A DNA stretch of 64,000 nt, taken from Spinacia oleracea (lineage: Eukaryota > Streptophyta > Magnoliopsida > Caryophyllales > Amaranthaceae). Below, in pieces: positions 16,441 through 28,612 of the stretch. Numbering within the stretch: the stretch's first letter is position 1; the number at the start of each line of letters is the position of its first letter. The translations under genes were made by a program, and so were the position numbers. The stretch is taken from the NCBI RefSeq assembly GCF_020520425.1, contig NC_079487.1, positions 125,820,385 to 125,884,384 of the forward strand, written 5' to 3'. Under the pieces are notes generated by a model. The model was given only the letters and a program-made list of their open reading frames with translations, was not told where the DNA came from and ran no database searches.

Positions 16441-17886
16441 GTGTTTGCGTTTCGATTAGATCGTTTTGAATGTTTAATTTGAAAATTTCAGTTCACGTAA
16501 TTTTAATTAATTTTAAAATTAATAATTTGAATTAATTTCTTGGATTTTAATTTTGAATATTATAATTATAATAAATGGAATTTATTCTAATTATTTTACT
16601 AAAATTAAAATCATGAATTAATTTAAATGCGACTGAAATTAAATTAAATTTTGGATTCAATTATAAATTTATATGAGCTTTAAATTTTAATTAAATTTGT
16701 ATGTTTCCGGTTAGACTAGAAATACAATTTTATGTTTAAAATTAGTAAAGCATATGAATTTATTGGTTTGAGTGGGAGCACTTTTTAGTCATAAACTCTT
16801 GATTAGGTCTACAAATCCTTAAGGTTAAAACAACTCGATTAGAATTAATAAGGACTGAATAATTGGTAGATTATTGGTGCCCTTGATTAATTGCTGCAAA
16901 TGTTTACGTGATGCATAATGTGTTTAACTAACCAGCTATGTGGGCCATTCATGATAATGAATGGGTGAATGGTATATATTGTATATGTACTGTTTTGCAG
17001 GTTATGAAGTGACTAGTATGGCCCAAATAGGATAGAAAATATGGTCTGCGTACCATTAATTTGAATGTAATTGGTCTAAAGCACCAAAGTTATTTTTCAA
17101 TTCAAATATGGTCTGCGTACCATCAAATAGTTGTAATTAGTTATAGCTTATCCTATTTGAAGAAAATGGTGCCTCCCACGGAGATTTTCAAGACGGACTT
17201 TGAAGTCAAAGCTTCAAGATGAAGTCGGGCCATTCTAGATCACAAATATCTTATGCATGTTTCAAGTTATTTATTGCTTTAAATATGTCTTAAAATGCAT
17301 GAGATCAAAAGCTTGATTATGTTGCATGATTAAGGATTTTAGTTCACTTAAAATCTAACCAACATAGTAAGAGCCTTAAGTTCCAAACTTAAAAATTGAG
17401 TTAAAAGGTGCCATGCCAAAATATACACTTGCTTGGATATCCTTTACATCAATCTAGTAATAGTTTTCGCTCAGCGAGGTGTTACTTATTGGTCCTAAAG
17501 GGGCAAGGTACACAAATAATTGTGAGTACATGTTAGTTTTGGTGAAACTCAACGATATAAGTAAGGAGTCCTTTTATGTCGTGGCAAATTCGATAGGTTT
17601 ACCTAATAAGTTCTTAGACGTACCTATCAACCAAGAATAGTTTCTAGACTATTAGCAAAAGGCTTTTGCTTACCTAAGATGTTCTAGGATTAAGTCGACA
17701 AACTGTGCTTAGTTCTTCAATGATTTTAGGATCTTGGAATCATTTTATTCACACCTGCCGGAACACATAACTTGAATAAAATGCTTAATAAACATTGAAT
17801 TATGCATGAATGCTAGAATTTAAGTTTATTAAGAGAAACTGTGAATGGTTATTTATTTGTTTATTCTTTTCAATTGTAGTTTTAAT

Positions 17887-20800
17887 ATGGCAAACAACAA
17901 TCAAAACATCATCATGGGTTCTGAGCTTATGGTCAAGCTGAACCTGACAAATTTTCTTGAATGGGAAGCTAAGCTAGTTGAAATAGTCAAACTCAATGGA
18001 CTTGAGTATGTACTATCACATCCCATGCCAAGCTACTATGCCAGAGACATGACCCCTGAGAGATTTTACGCCTGGGATGCGGATCTCAAAAAGGTTATGA
18101 GTCTCATGCTGAACAATATCCCTGATGATTGGGCTAGAAGGTTTGTAGCCTATGAACCTTTTACGCTCATCAAGAATCTGAGGGATATCTGTCGTGGAAG
18201 TACGGAGGACAGGGACCTGAACGTCCATGAGTTGATTGAATCAATGTCTGGGCTAAAGGTTAGTTCTCCCAACAGGTGTTATAGGATGGAGGTCCAAGAA
18301 ACACATGTTCAGCTCCTTCGCACTAAACAGAGGGTAGGCGTCCCACTGAGGTTCCATGTGGATCTTATGTGTTCATATTTTGATCGCCTAAGTCTACTAG
18401 GAACACCAATAAGCGAAAGGATGGCAGTCTCTGTCTTGCTCAATTCACTACACAGTGGGTTTGGTCGCTTCAAGCAACAATACCTAAGTGAACCAAGAGA
18501 AGAAACAGTTGCAGAATTTATTCACCTTGTCAGAAAGGCTGAAATAGTACTGGACTGTGAAGCCAAAGATTTACTCAAGGCTAGAAAGAGACCATTCAAG
18601 AAAGGTGGAAAGTCCAAGGGCAATGCTAAATCAAAGCAGGACAAGTCCACATCAAGCTGTCTTTATTGTGATGGAATAGGCCATTACAAAAGAGAATGTC
18701 CAAAGCTAAAGGAAGATCAGAAGAACGGAACAGTCGTTCCATCTTCAGGTATTTTCGTTATAGACTGTATACTTGCTAATTCAACTTCTTGGGTATTAGA
18801 TACAGGTTGTGGCTCACACTTATGTTCCAATCCACAGGGACTAAGAAGAAGTAGAAAGTTAAGCAAGGGTGAAGTCGACCTACGAGTGGGAAATGGAGCA
18901 CGGATTGCTGCATTAGCTGTAGGAACATACTATTTGTCGTTGCCCTCCGGGCTAGTTTTGGAACTGGAAGAATGTTTCCATGTTCCAAGTCTTACTAAAA
19001 ACATCATTTCAGTTTCTTGCTTAGATGCTAAGGGATTTTCCTTTATAATAAAAGACAATAGTTGTTCGTTTTATTTTAAAGAGATGTTTTATGGATCTGC
19101 TAGATTAGTCAATGGACTCTATTTATTAGATCACGACAAACAAGTATATAACATAAATACCAAAAAGGCCAAAAAGGATGATTCAGATCTCACCTATCTG
19201 TGGCATTGTCGATTAGGCCATATAAACTTGAAACGCTTAGAAAGACTTCAAAGGGAAGGAATTCTAGAACCATTTGACTTAGAGGATTATGGTAAATGCG
19301 AATCATGTTTACTTGGCAAAATGACAAAGCAACCTTTCTCTAAAGTTGGAGAAAGAGCAAATGAACTATTGGGTTTAATCCATACAGATGTATGTGGACC
19401 AATGAGTACAAATGCTAGAGGTGGTTTCAGCTACTTTATCACTTTCACTGATGACTTCAGTAGGTATGGTTATGTCTACCTAATGAAGCATAAGTCTGAA
19501 TCCTTTGACAAATTCAAGGAATTTCAGAGTGAAGTAGAGAATCAATTAGGCAAGAAGATTAAGGCACTGCGGTCTGATAGAGGCGGTGAATATCTGAGCC
19601 ATGAATTTGATGACCATCTGAAAGAATGTGGAATTCTATCAGAATTGACTCCTCCTGGAACACCACAATGGAACGGTGTGTCAGAACGGAGGAACAGGAC
19701 CTTGCTAGACATGGTCAGGTCAATGATGGGTCAGGCCGAACTTCCATTAGAATTTTGGGGACATGCACTAAATACAGCTGCACTCACTATAAATAGAGCT
19801 CCGTCTAAAGCTGTCGAAAAGACTCCATACGAATTATGGTTTGGAAAGCCTCCAAATGTGTCTTTTCTTAAGATTTGGGGATGTGAAGTATACGTCAAAC
19901 GATTAATTTCAGACAAACTTCATCCAAAATCTGACAAATGTATCCTTGTGGGCTATCCAAAGGAAACAAAGGGGTATTACTTCTACAATACATCTGAGAA
20001 CAAAGTGTTTGTTGCTCGAGATGGTGTCTTTTTGGAGAAAGATCACATTTCCAAAATGACAAGTGGGAGAAAAGTAGACCTCGAAGAAATTCGAGTCGAA
20101 CAACAAACTCTAGAGAATGCTCAAGATGACATTCAGGATGAAACTCAGAGACCTTTAGAAGAATCTGGTGAGAATCATGGTCAATCTAGAAATGTTACCC
20201 CGCGTAGATCGCAAAGATATAGATCTCAACCGGAAAGGTACTTAGGTATTTTGACGAACGAGAGCTATGACGTTCTATTACTTGAAAGTGATGAACCTGC
20301 GACTTACAAGCAAGCTATGACGAGCCCTAGCTCCAAGCAATGGCAAGAAGCCATGCAATCTGAATTAGACTCCATGTCTGAAAACCAAGTATGGGATTTG
20401 GTCGATTTGCCAGATGGCTACCAAGCCATTGGAAGCAAATGGGTTTTCAAACTGAAAAAGGACAAGGATGGGAAACTTGAAGTTTTCAAAGCTAGATTGG
20501 TTGCGAAAGGTTACAGGCAAGTCCACGGTGTGGATTACGATGAAACCTTTTCACCAGTTGCAATGCTAAAGTCTATTCGAATAATGTTAGCAATCGCTGC
20601 ATATTACGATTACGAAATATGGCAGATGGATGTCAAAACTGCTTTCTTAAACGGTGTTTTAACAGAAACTGTGTTTATGACACAGCCTGAAGGTTTTGAG
20701 GATCCAAAGAATGCTAAAAAGGTATGCAAGCTAAAGAAGTCAATCTACGGATTGAAGCAGGCATCCAGGAGCTGGAATATACGTTTTGATGAAGCAGTCA

Positions 20801-21873
20801 GTGACTTTGGTTTCATCAAGAACGCGGACGAATCTTGTGTATACAAGAAGGTCAGTGGGAGCAAAATTGCTTTCCTAGTATTATATGTCGACGACATATT
20901 GCTTATCGGAAATGACATTCCTATGTTGAACTCTGTCAAGATTTGGCTTGGGAAATGTTTTTCGATGAAGGATCTAGGGGAAGCACAGTACATATTGGGC
21001 ATCAAGATTTACAGAGATAGATCTAAAAAGATGATTGGACTTAGTCAAAGCACTTATATCAATAAGGTGCTTGATAGGTTCAAGATGGCGGACTCCAAGC
21101 GAGGCTACCTACCCATGTCTCATGGAATGACTCTAAGCAAGACTCAGTGCCCAAAAACACTTGATGAGCGTAGACGAATGAATGGGATTCCATATGCATC
21201 ATTGATTGGTTCAATAATGTATGCTATGATATGTACACGCCCGGATGTTGCGTACGCACTCAGTGCTACGAGCAGATACCAGTCAGACCCAGGAGAGGCG
21301 CATTGGACTGCTGCCAAGAACATTCTGAAGTACCTGAAAAGGCACAAAGATGACTTCCTGGTCTATGGTGGAGATGATGAATTAATTGTTAAAGGCTATA
21401 CGGACGCAAGTTTCCAAACCGACAAAGATGATTTCAGATCACAGTCTGGGTTTGTCTTCTGCCTCAACGGAGGAGCAGTAAGCTGGAAAAGTGCTAAGCA
21501 AAGCACCATTGCGGATTCTACAACTGAAGCGGAGTACATTGCTGCACATGAAGCAGCAAAGGAAGCTATATGGCTAAGGAAGTTCATAGGAGAACTTGGT
21601 GTAGTCCCCTCCATTAAAGGACCAATAGCCCTGTATTGTGATAATAACGGAGCTATTGCACAGGCAAAAGAGCCTAGACACCACCAGAGAGTCAAGCATG
21701 TACTTCGTAGATTTCACCTTCTACGAGAGTTCGTTGAAAGAAAAGAAGTCGAGATAAGCAAAATTGGAACTGATGACAACATATCAGATCCATTAACTAA
21801 ACCTCTGCCGCAAGCGAAGCACAACTCGCACACTGCAGCTATGGGAATCAAGCATATTGGAGAATGGCTTTGA
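17887..21873 (+). CDS. copia gag-pol polyprotein, intact
   Basis: One uninterrupted ORF. An upstream in-frame ATG at 17845 would add 14 hydrophobic residues; I prefer ATG 17887 (MANNNQN), which starts the gag region proper. Counting from 17845, domains are: gag about 15-260; CCHC knuckle at about 272 (CLYCDGIGHYKREC); aspartic protease at 319 (LDTGCGSH); integrase with HTDVCGPM at 513, acidic residues in LRSDRGGEY (578) and the E of NGVSERRN (614); reverse transcriptase with MDVKTAFLNG (about 929) and YVDD (1014); RNase H with YTDASF (about 1184) and STTEAEYIA. Length (about 1330 residues) and order are normal for copia. All catalytic motifs I can see are kept, so it may be autonomous. Confidence 0.96.
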   Translation: MANNNQNIIMGSELMVKLNLTNFLEWEAKLVEIVKLNGLEYVLSHPMPSYYARDMTPERFYAWDADLKKVMSLMLNNIPDDWARRFVAYEPFTLIKNLRDICRGSTEDRDLNVHELIESMSGLKVSSPNRCYRMEVQETHVQLLRTKQRVGVPLRFHVDLMCSYFDRLSLLGTPISERMAVSVLLNSLHSGFGRFKQQYLSEPREETVAEFIHLVRKAEIVLDCEAKDLLKARKRPFKKGGKSKGNAKSKQDKSTSSCLYCDGIGHYKRECPKLKEDQKNGTVVPSSGIFVIDCILANSTSWVLDTGCGSHLCSNPQGLRRSRKLSKGEVDLRVGNGARIAALAVGTYYLSLPSGLVLELEECFHVPSLTKNIISVSCLDAKGFSFIIKDNSCSFYFKEMFYGSARLVNGLYLLDHDKQVYNINTKKAKKDDSDLTYLWHCRLGHINLKRLERLQREGILEPFDLEDYGKCESCLLGKMTKQPFSKVGERANELLGLIHTDVCGPMSTNARGGFSYFITFTDDFSRYGYVYLMKHKSESFDKFKEFQSEVENQLGKKIKALRSDRGGEYLSHEFDDHLKECGILSELTPPGTPQWNGVSERRNRTLLDMVRSMMGQAELPLEFWGHALNTAALTINRAPSKAVEKTPYELWFGKPPNVSFLKIWGCEVYVKRLISDKLHPKSDKCILVGYPKETKGYYFYNTSENKVFVARDGVFLEKDHISKMTSGRKVDLEEIRVEQQTLENAQDDIQDETQRPLEESGENHGQSRNVTPRRSQRYRSQPERYLGILTNESYDVLLLESDEPATYKQAMTSPSSKQWQEAMQSELDSMSENQVWDLVDLPDGYQAIGSKWVFKLKKDKDGKLEVFKARLVAKGYRQVHGVDYDETFSPVAMLKSIRIMLAIAAYYDYEIWQMDVKTAFLNGVLTETVFMTQPEGFEDPKNAKKVCKLKKSIYGLKQASRSWNIRFDEAVSDFGFIKNADESCVYKKVSGSKIAFLVLYVDDILLIGNDIPMLNSVKIWLGKCFSMKDLGEAQYILGIKIYRDRSKKMIGLSQSTYINKVLDRFKMADSKRGYLPMSHGMTLSKTQCPKTLDERRRMNGIPYASLIGSIMYAMICTRPDVAYALSATSRYQSDPGEAHWTAAKNILKYLKRHKDDFLVYGGDDELIVKGYTDASFQTDKDDFRSQSGFVFCLNGGAVSWKSAKQSTIADSTTEAEYIAAHEAAKEAIWLRKFIGELGVVPSIKGPIALYCDNNGAIAQAKEPRHHQRVKHVLRRFHLLREFVERKEVEISKIGTDDNISDPLTKPLPQAKHNSHTAAMGIKHIGEWL

Positions 21874-22737
21874 TGTCTCTGTTTAATGTTTTAAAGTTTT
21901 AGAGTTTAAATCTTTGTAAAACATTATTGGTTAATCATTCACAATAAATGAAAGGAATTCATTTTTCCATTTAATTTGTGGTTTATTAAATGATGAGTCC
22001 CTTCAACTTGACGATATATTCAAGATAGACTGTCAGGACCAGTCCTGTGACTAAGAAATGTCTATCAAGTGAACTTGAATGTCAAAGGTTGAAAATGGTC
22101 CCTAGTCGGAGTTTTCTATAAAATTGGACGCATAGAAAACGTTAGACGATTAGAATGCAAGATGACTAGTAGTTCTGTTTCTTGAACTATGTGGACATGG
22201 CAATGTCATAATCATTTGCATAGATACTTACTTTGGGAAGACTAGTATCGGACAAGACCTATGAAACTTTACTGTAAGAGATGAAAGTCTGTCATAAGTA
22301 AATTTCATTAAATTATTAGACACTAAATCCTCAATACCTGAGTAATTTGAGATTACTTGTTTGAGAACTGGTTGCTTTGACGTTGACCAACCGTCGCACC
22401 GTAAAAGGAGGCTATAAAGGCAACGCTCAGGTAATCACCTATCAAACGAAGTCTAATCTCAAGATCGCAAGATTGGGATTGTCCTCCCATAAATCGGGAT
22501 GAGATGCTTAAAAGTTGTACAAGGCCACTCGGAGAGCTAGAAACTGTGAAATGCATGGCCGTGCTCGGATGAATCATGGGCTATGATTATCTGTTTATTT
22601 GATCAGTTGAACTCTGAAACCGAGGAACACCTCTGGACATAATAAGGATGACAACTCTTACCTTATGTTCAAGAGCAAGCATCGAGCGACAAAGGAATTA
22701 GGAAATGCACACTTGTCCCTAAGGACAAGTGGGAGAC
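21874..22737 (+). other. copia 3' untranslated region and polypurine tract
   Basis: 864 bp between the gag-pol stop and the 3' LTR. No ORF of note. The end, AAGGACAAGTGGGAGAC at 22721-22737, directly abuts the LTR and is the expected polypurine tract for plus-strand priming. Confidence 0.8.
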
Positions 22738-24077
22738 TGAAGGAAATAATGCCCTTGGTCCAAGTATGCATTCTATGTTAAGTCTAATAAATGCGGTTCA
22801 GTATTAATTAACAAGTTAATAATTCAGTGAGATCAAGTGAGCTGAATGCCTAGCTAGAGGCCGCTTCAGTTCAAGTGGAATTAATGATATTAATCCACAG
22901 CTTACTCTTGACTGAACCCGTAGGGTCACACAAATAGTACGTAAACGGATCAAGTATTTAATGGCATTAAATACTCCATCTATGAATATTCGGAACCGAC
23001 GGATCTTGGTTTCAGTGGGAGCTAAGATCGTCACAGGCAAGAAATGAATACTCCGGAAACGATGATATTGCCGGAAACGGAAATATGGATCGTATCGGAA
23101 ATATGAATATTATCCAAGTCGTAGATGTTGCCGGAAACGGAAACATGGTACGTATCGGAAAATATTATTGGAAATGGAAATATTACCAGAATCGGAAATA
23201 TTGCCGGAAACGGAAATATTGTCAGAATCGGAAATATTGCCGGAATCGGAAAATAATTCCGAAAACGGAAATATTAAATATTTGTTCGAAACGGAAATTA
23301 ATTCCGGAATCGGAAATATTAAATATTGTTCGTATCGGAAATAGATTCCGGAAATGGAAATTTAATCGGAAGCGTATCGTACGAATTAGCATCGGACGAG
23401 GCCTGCCGGACGAAGGCCCAGCACGAAGCCAGGCCATCGCCCAGCAAGCACGCACGCCACAGCCCAGCGCGCACAAGGCCGCGCATGCGTGGGCCGCGCT
23501 GCGTGGGCTGCTGCTCGCATGCGTGGGCAGCCCTTGTGGCTGCCGTGTGTGTGTGAGTTTGAGCTCATGCGAGATTCCTGAATCTGCAAGAGTCAGTGTA
23601 TGATTAAATGTCTATTCCTATTGGATAAATTGATTAAGTAGAATTCATGTAGAATTCTAATTCCAATTAATTCGCGTCCTACTAGGATTACGATTCCTTT
23701 TCCATAACTCTATAAATAAAGGCCTAGGGGTCATAATTTATATATAAGTTTTCAAAGTATTCAAAAGTGAGTTTTTGAGAGAAAATTCAAACACCCATCT
23801 TGCCCCAAAAGTGCCGAATTTTCTGAGTACCTTAAGGGCGATTCTAGTTGGTCAATCTTAAGGCGGATCCGGACGTGCTGTGGACTTTCTACGGAGGGAC
23901 GACACTTGGAGTCCTAAAAGACTTGTTCTTGTTCGGTTCGGGCGCAGCTAGGGAAGGCACGCAACAAAGAGTATGCATCTAAACTATGCTAAATGATTAT
24001 GTGTAAATAATATGTTTCCTGGGTTAATGGTTGTTTCCGCATGATCTATGTAATGTCATATGTATCATAACCTAACA
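22738..24077 (+). repeat. copia 3' LTR
   Basis: Same 1340-bp length and, reading the two side by side, the same sequence as the 5' LTR. It is followed directly by the ACCAT target duplication and then by the rest of LINE ORF1. Confidence 0.97.
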
Positions 24078-24372
24078 ACCATCCCATACAATGTGAAAAA
24101 GATCCATCTCACGAAGAGAATGAAGAAGACTAAGAAAAAGGCCTCGAGGGTGAAGTCAGACGTGAAAAATCAACTCCCCCCACCCAAGTCAACCCCACCG
24201 AAACACAACATCACTGCATCAGAAACCCTTGAACTGGCAACAATCCTCGAGATGGATTTAAATGGCCCCACATCGATTCTAGAATCATGTATTGACAGTA
24301 TCCTAACCAGACAACAATCAGACTGGGCGGCGGCAACTCGGTAACTCCCGGAAATCACACAAACTCAACCTC

Positions 24373-27300
24373 TTGATGATAGTGCTCTCATGGAATATTA
24401 GAGGCCTTGGGGCGAGAATCAAAAGAAGCATCCTCAGAAGACTCATTAACAAGCATAATCCCCACCTCGTGTTCATCCAAGAAACAAAAACGGAAGTCTT
24501 CACAAACAAAGCAATAAGAGCAATCTGGAGCGAACAAAATATACAATGGGCCGCAAGCCCATCTAGTGGGAACTCAGGGGGCCTGCTAACCCTCTGGAAA
24601 CCCGAATTCTTCTCCATGAAATCCATCAAAATAACTGGATTTCCATCACCGGAACCATCCTCCCCACAAACTTTAGTTTTACCCTTGTAAACATATACAA
24701 CCCATCCTCAGTAGAAGCAAGAGCCCAAGTATGGAATGAACTCTCGAATTTCTGGAATCTTTCACGCGTACGCTGTCTGTTGCTTGGGGACTTTAACGAG
24801 ACTCTGAGGGAGGAAGAGAGAGGCAGTCAAATCTTAAATACTAATGGTTCGAATGATTTTAAATGTTTTTTTCAGGACACACAAATGATAGATCACTCCA
24901 TCTAACGGAAATTTACGTGGTTTAGAGGTCAGACCAAAAGCACCCTGGACCGATTGTTTGTAAATTCAGAATGGATCGCAGTATACCCATCCTTGAAAAC
25001 CAACATCCTCAAGAGAAGTCTATCTGATCACTGCCCTGTACTAGCAAGCTCCGAAAGAAAGAACTGGGGCCCTCGCCCGTTCAGATTTCTCAACTGTTGG
25101 CTAAGTCATTCTGGATGCTTGAAAGTAATCAAGGAATCATGGGGAAAGGTCCAATAAATGCCACTACCAGAAAAACTTCACCACACAAAAAACAACCTGA
25201 AGCAATGGAACACGAAAGTATTCGGCCTGATTGACATGTCCATTGTAACCCTTGAAGAAAAAATACAAGAGTTTGACCAAATTGCAAACTCCAGACCCCT
25301 CGATAAAAGTGAGCTGCGTTTGACACAATCAGCCAAACTTGAGTTATGGTCTTGGCTCAAAAGAAGGGAAATGTATTGGGCCAAAACTCTAGGGCCAAGT
25401 GGATTTCAGAAGGTGATAGAAACACAAGATATTTTCACACAATAGCGTCCATAAGAAAGAGGAAGAACACAATAGAACACATAATACACGATGGAGTGCA
25501 GGTCGACGACCCAAATGAGATAAAAAAAAGAAGCTGCTGCTTTCTTTGAGTCTGTGTTCAAGGAAGAACACCAGAAAAGGCCCACCATCAACAATTTAGG
25601 CTTCAAATCGCTGACACATGAACAACAGGAGGAACTTACGCGACAATTCTCACGTGAGGAGATTGACAGTGCAGTAGCCTCTTGCGACGGCTCTAAAGCC
25701 CCGGGGACGGACGGCTTCAACTTCAAATTCATCAAAGGGGCATGGGAGGTAATAAAAGAGGATGTTTATGCTTTCATTGAAGATTTCTGGGTGACCTCTC
25801 GACTGCCCCGGGGAAGCAACATGGCTTTTATTGCCCTTATCCCAAAATCGGAAAATCTAGAAGGTTCAAGGATTATAGACCAATCAGCATGGTTGGGTGC
25901 TTGTACAAAATTCTTGCAAAAAATTTGTCCCGAAGATTACAAGGTGTTATGGAGTCAATTATAGGGCCGCATCAATCGTCCTTAATAAAAGGAAGACAAA
26001 TACTTGATGGTGCACTTATAGCCAGTGAAGTTATTGACGCATGCAAGAAACACAAGAAACAAGCATTGATTATGAAACTCAATTTTCACAAGGCCTTTGA
26101 TAGCATCTCGTGGAGTTACTTGGAGTGGGTCCTAGATCAAATGGGTTTCCCGTGCAAATGGAAAAACTGGATACGGTCATGCGTAGCTACAGCAACAGCG
26201 TCAATACTTGTTAATGGGTCACCGTCCCCCCCTTTTAAACTTCAACGCGGGCTCCGACAAGGAGACACACTGTCCCCCTTCTTATTTGATATTGCAGTTG
26301 AACCACTCAACCTCCTTATACATAAAGCAGTTTCTCGAGGTTTATGGGAGGGCTTGGAGGTATGCCAAAACGGGCCCAAAATCACACACTTGCAATATGC
26401 GGATGACACTCTTATGTTCTATGTCCCAAATATTGAGAATCTCCTCAACCTAAAGAAATCCTTGATTTTGTTCCAACTGGATTCTGGTTTAAAAGTGAAC
26501 GTCCACAAATCCTCAATGATTGGCATCAATACTGAGGACGCATGGCTCAAGCATGCTGCAAAGGTTTTATTATGCAACACGGGCGCTCTTCCCCTCACGT
26601 ACCTCGGTCTCCCAATCGGTGGACCCTCAAACCGCATCTCCATGTGGAACCCCGTTATTGCTCGTATGGAAAAGAAACTAGCATCCTGGAAGGGAAATCT
26701 TTTATCAATAGGGGGACGAACCACCCTCATCAAAGCCTCTTTGTCGAGTATCCCTTTGTACTACATGTCATTATTCCCGATCCCAAAAGGAGTATTAGAC
26801 AAACTCAAGCGAATTCAGAGATAATTTTTGTGGAATGGGTCAAATGAGAAGAGAGGCATGCCTTTAGTCTCGTGGAGCAGGCTAGAATTCCCAAAGCAAC
26901 TTGGAGGTATGGGTATGGGTAACCTTCACCATAGAAACCTGGCTCTACTATTCAAATGGCTCTGGAAATTTCTTAACGAACCACATGCTCTCTGGCGTCA
27001 AGTAATTCAATCAAAATATGGCTATGGGCCATCATTCACTATCTCAGATATGAACATTCCCCCCCAAGGGGGACCTTGGAAGCAGTTATGCACGGCAATA
27101 TTGAGCAACAATCGAACCCTACCATATGTACGAGCAAATGTCAGGAAGAAACTTGGGAATGGGCTAAATGTCCTTTTTTGGCATGATTTATGGGCCTCAA
27201 CATCAGCCCTTAAAACCATATGCCCTAGATTTTTTTCTACTGAGTACAGCAAAAGACTCTTCAGTAGCAGCAAATGGGTTTTGGGATGGACATGTATGGA

Positions 27301-28511
27301 ATTGGAGTCTAATTTGGGCTAGACCATTAAGGCCGCAAGACCAAGTGGAGAGGAAAAGTCTCCAAGAAATCCTCGACCAAGTTTGTTTGTCTGCCGACAA
27401 ACCGGACTCATTGATATGGGCCCCACACAAACTAGGCAAATTTACGGTGAAATCTTTCTCAATGGAGCTCGCCAAAAATGATCCTCAGTGCCCAACGGAT
27501 GTGATCAAAGGAATATGGCACAGCCTAGTTCCGCATCGTATAGAAATATTCACATGGTTCGTACTTCTTGGCAAAATAAACACCAGAGAGAAACTAGCCC
27601 GTCTCAACATCATCCCCCAAACTGAAACTATTTGTGTTCTATGCAACTCTGACTTGGAGACCCACAATCACTTGTTCATGCACTGTCAAGTCTCATGGAA
27701 CCTATGGACATGGTGGTTAAGGTTGTGGGATGTAAAGTGGTGCGCTCCTCACTCTCTTCGGCACGCTTTCGATCAATGGCACCACCCTCCTAAAGGCAAG
27801 TTCTTCAAAAAAATCTGGACTGCCTCCTTCTTCGAAATAGTATGGTCGATTTGGAAAGAGTGAAACAGACGTATTTTCAAAGAGGCCAAGTGCTCGAATC
27901 CACAGATACAAGAACTAATCCTACTTCGTCTCTCATGGTGGATAAAGGGTTGGGGAGATTAATTCCCATACAACACAAATGAGGTTCTCATAAACCCGAA
28001 ATTCCTTCAATGGACACCCCAACCGCCCACAAAAAACAAACCAACCAACCCCTACTTGTCAGCCCTTTGGTCACCGCCTCCAGTAAATTTGATGAAATGG
28101 AACGTGGACGCCTCACTTAGCATCACAATGGGAAAGTAGGCAATTGGGGGAGTTCTAAGAAACCATATGGAAAACTTTACTTGTGTCTTCTCTTCTCCCA
28201 TTCCATTAGTGGAGATCAACCATGCCGAAACACTTGCAATCCAAAGAGCCATAAAGATCTTCCTCTCAAGCGATCGTTTCTCAAACTATGGCCTCGTTAT
28301 AGAATCAGACTCGGCTAATGCGGTCAAATGGTGCAATGGAAGCATCAAATTCCCATGGAACCTAAACTTTATCATCAACTATATACAAGAATCAGCAAGG
28401 ATGGGGAATGGAATTTCAATCAGATATAAAGGAAGAGCCTCCTACATGGTAGCAGATGCTCTGGCAAGACAAGGATTGCAACGCACGGATAACTTCGTAG
28501 CTTGGCTGTAA
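24373..28511 (+). pseudogene. LINE ORF2 (endonuclease, RT, zf-RVT, RNase H-like)
   Basis: It begins MMIVLSWNIRGLGA with FIQETKTE, the N-terminal endonuclease motifs, and SDHCPV near 25026 is the endonuclease C-terminal SDH motif. RT motifs include FIALIPKSEN, KGRQILDG, RGLRQGDTLSPFLF and YADDTLMFY (YADD at 26396-26407). Motif A reads KLNFHKAFD where an Asp is expected in place of the Asn. zf-RVT follows at about 27480-27720 (WHSLVPHRIEIFTW, CVLCNSDLETHNHLFMHC), then an RNase H-like domain at about 28095-28500 (MKWNVDAS, HAETLAIQRA, ESDSANAV). At least six frameshifts or stops break it, for example 24690, 25157, 25445, 26822 and 27320. Confidence 0.88.
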
Positions 28512-28612
28512 TTTAGAAGCACCACTGTTTCATTCATTATGATCATATTGTAAAAGAAAAGGTCTGTACTTGGGCTAACTCATTACATGGGCCACGAGCC
28601 TTCAATAATATA

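Larger units (their letters stand above)
13685..24077 (+). mobile_element. Ty1/copia LTR retrotransposon, complete and young
   Basis: Two 1340-bp LTRs (TG...CA) flank a 7.7-kb internal region. The target duplication ACCAT is perfect (13680-13684 and 24078-24082). After the left LTR comes a tRNA primer-binding site, then a long leader with a GC-rich minisatellite, one uninterrupted gag-pol ORF, an 860-bp 3' untranslated stretch and a polypurine tract. The order protease, integrase, RT, RNase H places it in copia. The LTRs have equal length and read as identical by eye, which implies a very recent insertion. It lies inside LINE ORF1. Confidence 0.97.
11982..24343 (+). pseudogene. LINE ORF1 with RRM domain, interrupted by copia
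   Basis: It starts with MQWTVVQRRKPRT and an RNA-recognition motif at about residues 20-95 (ITFLPTNITKSDLFDIF and the RNP-like FRFAFIRF). A long Pro/Asn/Thr-rich linker follows. The frame is lost near 12670, resumes at about 12837 and runs to 13684, where the copia LTR begins. The same reading resumes at 24078 and ends with a basic segment (KRMKKTKKKASRVK) and the stop at about 24342. The ACCAT duplication bordering copia confirms the two halves belong together. ORF1p of this type binds the element RNA. Dead because of the frame breaks and the insertion. Confidence 0.82.
11918..28612 (+). mobile_element. L1-type LINE, split by a copia insertion
   Basis: A second, plus-strand plant L1 element. 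It has a GA-rich leader (about 11920-11980), ORF1 with an RRM domain (from 11982), then ORF2 with endonuclease, reverse transcriptase, zf-RVT and a terminal RNase H-like domain, ending at 28511 and followed by a short A-rich tail near 28605-28612. Without the 10.4-kb copia insertion (13685-24077) the element is about 6.3 kb, normal for plant L1. Frames are broken many times. No convincing target duplication was found, and both outer ends are approximate. Confidence 0.88.

Noticed and set aside
15743..16459. Several 130-230 codon open frames on both strands in the GC-rich block
   Set aside because: They read through a 20-bp tandem repeat, which leaves all frames open and yields repetitive Arg/Ala/Ser peptides; no domain and no start context.
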